The position numbers and the translations under genes are program-made. DNA of 6,856 nt, from positions 1-6,856 of the forward strand of contig DATLBB010000309.1 in NCBI GenBank assembly GCA_035527155.1, given 5' to 3'. The number at the start of each line of letters is the position of its first letter. Position 1 is the first letter of the stretch. Below the pieces are notes generated by a model. That model saw nothing but the letters and a program-made list of their open reading frames with translations. It was not told the DNA's origin and searched no databases. Shown one piece after another: positions 5,343 through 6,856 of this stretch. The stretch is from CS2-K091 sp035527155 (GTDB taxonomy: Bacteria > Planctomycetota > Phycisphaerae > Sedimentisphaerales > Anaerobacaceae).

Positions 5343-5371
5343 TTGACAACTTGCTCGAGTCCCACTACAAT
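5343..5371 (+). promoter_or_regulatory. Sigma-70-type promoter of the glycosyltransferase gene
   Basis: A perfect TTGACA (5343-5348), a 17-nt spacer and TACAAT (5366-5371, five of six consensus bases) form a near-ideal housekeeping promoter. Transcription should start near 5378, giving a leader of about 36 nt before the ATG at 5415. Confidence 0.75.
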
Positions 5372-5401
5372 CGTGTGGTTTACATTCCAGCTATTTCAAA
5401 T

Positions 5402-5406
5402 AAGGA
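5402..5406 (+). promoter_or_regulatory. Ribosome binding site of the glycosyltransferase gene
   Basis: AAGGA lies 8 nt before the ATG at 5415. It decides this start over the near-cognate upstream codons, and the frame that opens from it matches a conserved glycosyltransferase N-terminus. Confidence 0.7.
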
Positions 5407-5414
5407 TGTTACGG

Positions 5415-6856
5415 ATGGCCAAGGGAACGAAGAAAAAAGTGGCCTTTATTTCCTCATTTCTTCCGAGAAAATGCGGAATTGCGACCTTTACGTCGGACCT
5501 TATCAAGAATACCGGCACAGCAGCCAAGGGTCAGTTCGAGCCGTTGGTAGTCGCAATGCGGTCGGACAACAAGCTAAAATACAATGACCCTGTAAAGTTT
5601 GAAATCCGGCAGGATGTGAAAAGTGATTATATCTGTGCGGCCGACTATATTAATTTCAGCCACGTTGACGTAATCTCAGTGCAGCATGAATATGGTCTGT
5701 TTGGCGGTGAAGCCGGCTCTTATCTGAGCCTGCTGCTGAACAGACTGAAGGCCCCTATAATAACAACGCTGCATACGGTCCTTGACGAGCCAGGCCCTGC
5801 CTACCATAAATCATTAGTTGACGTCTGTAACGCCTCTTACAAAGTAATCACAATGAACGAGCGCGGCCTGGGTATGCTGCGTAACATTTACGGTATTTCA
5901 GGTAAGAAAGTAGATCTGATTGCGCACGGGATACCGGATTTGCCTTTCGTGGACAGCAACTACTATAAGTATAAATTCGGCATGGAAAGCCGAAGAACTA
6001 TTTTGACGTTCGGCCTACTGAGCAGGAACAAGGGTATAGAAGTGATGCTTAAGGCCATGCCGAGGATAATAGAGGCGGAGCCATCGGTTCTTTACATAGT
6101 TCTGGGGATGACGCATCCATCGGTATTAAAACACGAGGGGGAATCATACAGATTCAGCCTGCAGCGAATGGTAAAAGAATTGGGATTGCAGGAACACGTA
6201 ATCTTTCACAACAGGTTCGTCAATGACGAAGAGCTTCATAACTTTTTATGCGCAGCCGATATTTATGTGACGTCCTACCTAAATAAAGAACAATTGACCA
6301 GCGGCACGCTATCATTTGCGGTCGGGACAGGCAAAGCCGTTGTCTCGACGCCTTACTGGGCTGCTATGGAACTGCTTGCTGACGGCCGAGGCAAACTGGT
6401 GGGATTCGGCGAGTCGGAACAAATAGCCGAGGCAATAAAAGAAATTCTTCAGAATGATTTGCTGTTTTATTCTCTTCGAAGACGTGCATACGAATACGGC
6501 AGGGCCAGGACGTGGCCTAAAATCGGGCAGGCTTACCGAAAATTATTCAGCGCAAAACAACTGCCGGTCCGCATCCCCGCCAAAATGTCACTATCAGCAG
6601 CAGAAACTTTATCGCATATTGAAGTGCCTGAGCCTTCTTTAGACCATCTGAAAAAGCTAACGGATGATACCGGGCTGTTTCAACACGCCAAATTTACCGT
6701 TCCAAATCGCGAATACGGGTACACCACAGACGATAATGCACGGGCTGTAATTGCGATGACCAACTATTATTCGCAGTATCCGGTGTCTGACGCACTTGAG
6801 CTCTTCGATACATACCTGTCGTTTGCCCTGCATTCGCAAAACAGTGACGGGACGGT
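5415..6856 (+). CDS. GT4-like glycosyltransferase with C-terminal 'TDDNAR' domain, 3' end outside window
   Basis: The frame is open for 480 codons to the window edge, so it is cut at the right. Residues about 9-385 are a GT-B retaining glycosyltransferase: 'VAFISSFLPRKCGIATFT' (9-26), 'SVQHEYGLFGGEAG' (88-101), 'TTLHTVLDEP' (117-126), 'HGIPD' (171-175), the second Rossmann half starting 'TILTFGLLSRNKGIE' (195-209), and 'LTSGTLSFAVGTGKAVVSTPYW' split as 294-304 and 305-315. The GT4 EX7E motif is incomplete: E292 is present but residue 300 is Ser. A linker leads to 'LKKLTDDTGLFQHA' (412-425) and 'YGYTTDDNARAVIA' (434-447), the start of a second, probably helical domain often found behind this glycosyltransferase type. 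Members occur near GH130 mannoside phosphorylases, so a role in mannoside or cell-surface glycan metabolism is possible but unproven. No signal peptide or membrane segment is visible; likely cytosolic. It is divergent from the sulfur operon and probably unrelated to it. Confidence 0.87.
   Translation, partial: MAKGTKKKVAFISSFLPRKCGIATFTSDLIKNTGTAAKGQFEPLVVAMRSDNKLKYNDPVKFEIRQDVKSDYICAADYINFSHVDVISVQHEYGLFGGEAGSYLSLLLNRLKAPIITTLHTVLDEPGPAYHKSLVDVCNASYKVITMNERGLGMLRNIYGISGKKVDLIAHGIPDLPFVDSNYYKYKFGMESRRTILTFGLLSRNKGIEVMLKAMPRIIEAEPSVLYIVLGMTHPSVLKHEGESYRFSLQRMVKELGLQEHVIFHNRFVNDEELHNFLCAADIYVTSYLNKEQLTSGTLSFAVGTGKAVVSTPYWAAMELLADGRGKLVGFGESEQIAEAIKEILQNDLLFYSLRRRAYEYGRARTWPKIGQAYRKLFSAKQLPVRIPAKMSLSAAETLSHIEVPEPSLDHLKKLTDDTGLFQHAKFTVPNREYGYTTDDNARAVIAMTNYYSQYPVSDALELFDTYLSFALHSQNSDGT

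Noticed and set aside
5145..5414. S-box, T-box or other riboswitch in the divergent intergenic region
   Set aside because: Predicted leaders are only about 28 and 36 nt on the two sides, and no aptamer or tRNA-binding motif is visible.
5351..5587. Plus-strand frame from a TTG at 5351
   Set aside because: It starts upstream of the predicted transcription start (about 5378), overlaps the promoter -10 and runs out of frame over the start of the glycosyltransferase.

Overview
The window reads as a chromosomal segment from an anaerobic or sulfide-exposed bacterium. Several features fit the Planctomycetes/Phycisphaerae, with Bacteroidota-, Chlorobi- or delta-proteobacteria-like lineages as alternatives: a long serine acetyltransferase with an inserted cysteine cluster, a prokaryotic Thi4, an Rrf2-cysK-cysE arrangement, and a glycosyltransferase carrying a 'TDDNAR' C-terminal domain. 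This placement is an inference from gene style, not a proven assignment.

Layout. About three quarters of the window (1-5144) is a single minus-strand array, read from right to left: an Rrf2-type regulator (4710-5144), cysK (3771-4691), cysE (2787-3731), nadA (1850-2764), a 146-bp gap with repeat-like structure (1704-1849), thi4 (927-1703), and a metY-like PLP enzyme that runs off the left edge (1-930). The first four genes are 18, 39 and 22 nt apart, and thi4 and metY overlap by an ATGA. A 270-bp divergent intergenic region (5145-5414) holds one promoter for each direction. To its right, a plus-strand glycosyltransferase starts at 5415 and runs off the right edge.

How the genes fit together. 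CysE makes O-acetylserine and CysK turns it and sulfide into cysteine. The MetY-like enzyme probably uses sulfide and O-acetylhomoserine to make homocysteine. NadA is a [4Fe-4S] enzyme making quinolinate, the precursor of NAD. Thi4 builds the thiamin thiazole from NAD, glycine and sulfur. The cluster therefore combines sulfur assimilation with a consumer of both NAD and sulfur, downstream of an Rrf2 protein with three appropriately placed cysteines that may sense Fe-S or cysteine status. A 15-bp palindrome lies directly over the predicted start of the rrf2 transcript and is a natural autoregulatory operator candidate.

Most notable points: the Thi4 has cysteine, not histidine, at the position that sets the sulfur source in this family; the operon joins NAD, cysteine, thiazole and homocysteine genes; the nadA stop codon lies inside a 15-bp inverted repeat with a competing hairpin; and the serine acetyltransferase has a C-x4-C-x2-C-x-C cluster. 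I found no RNA gene, CRISPR array, insertion sequence or riboswitch.
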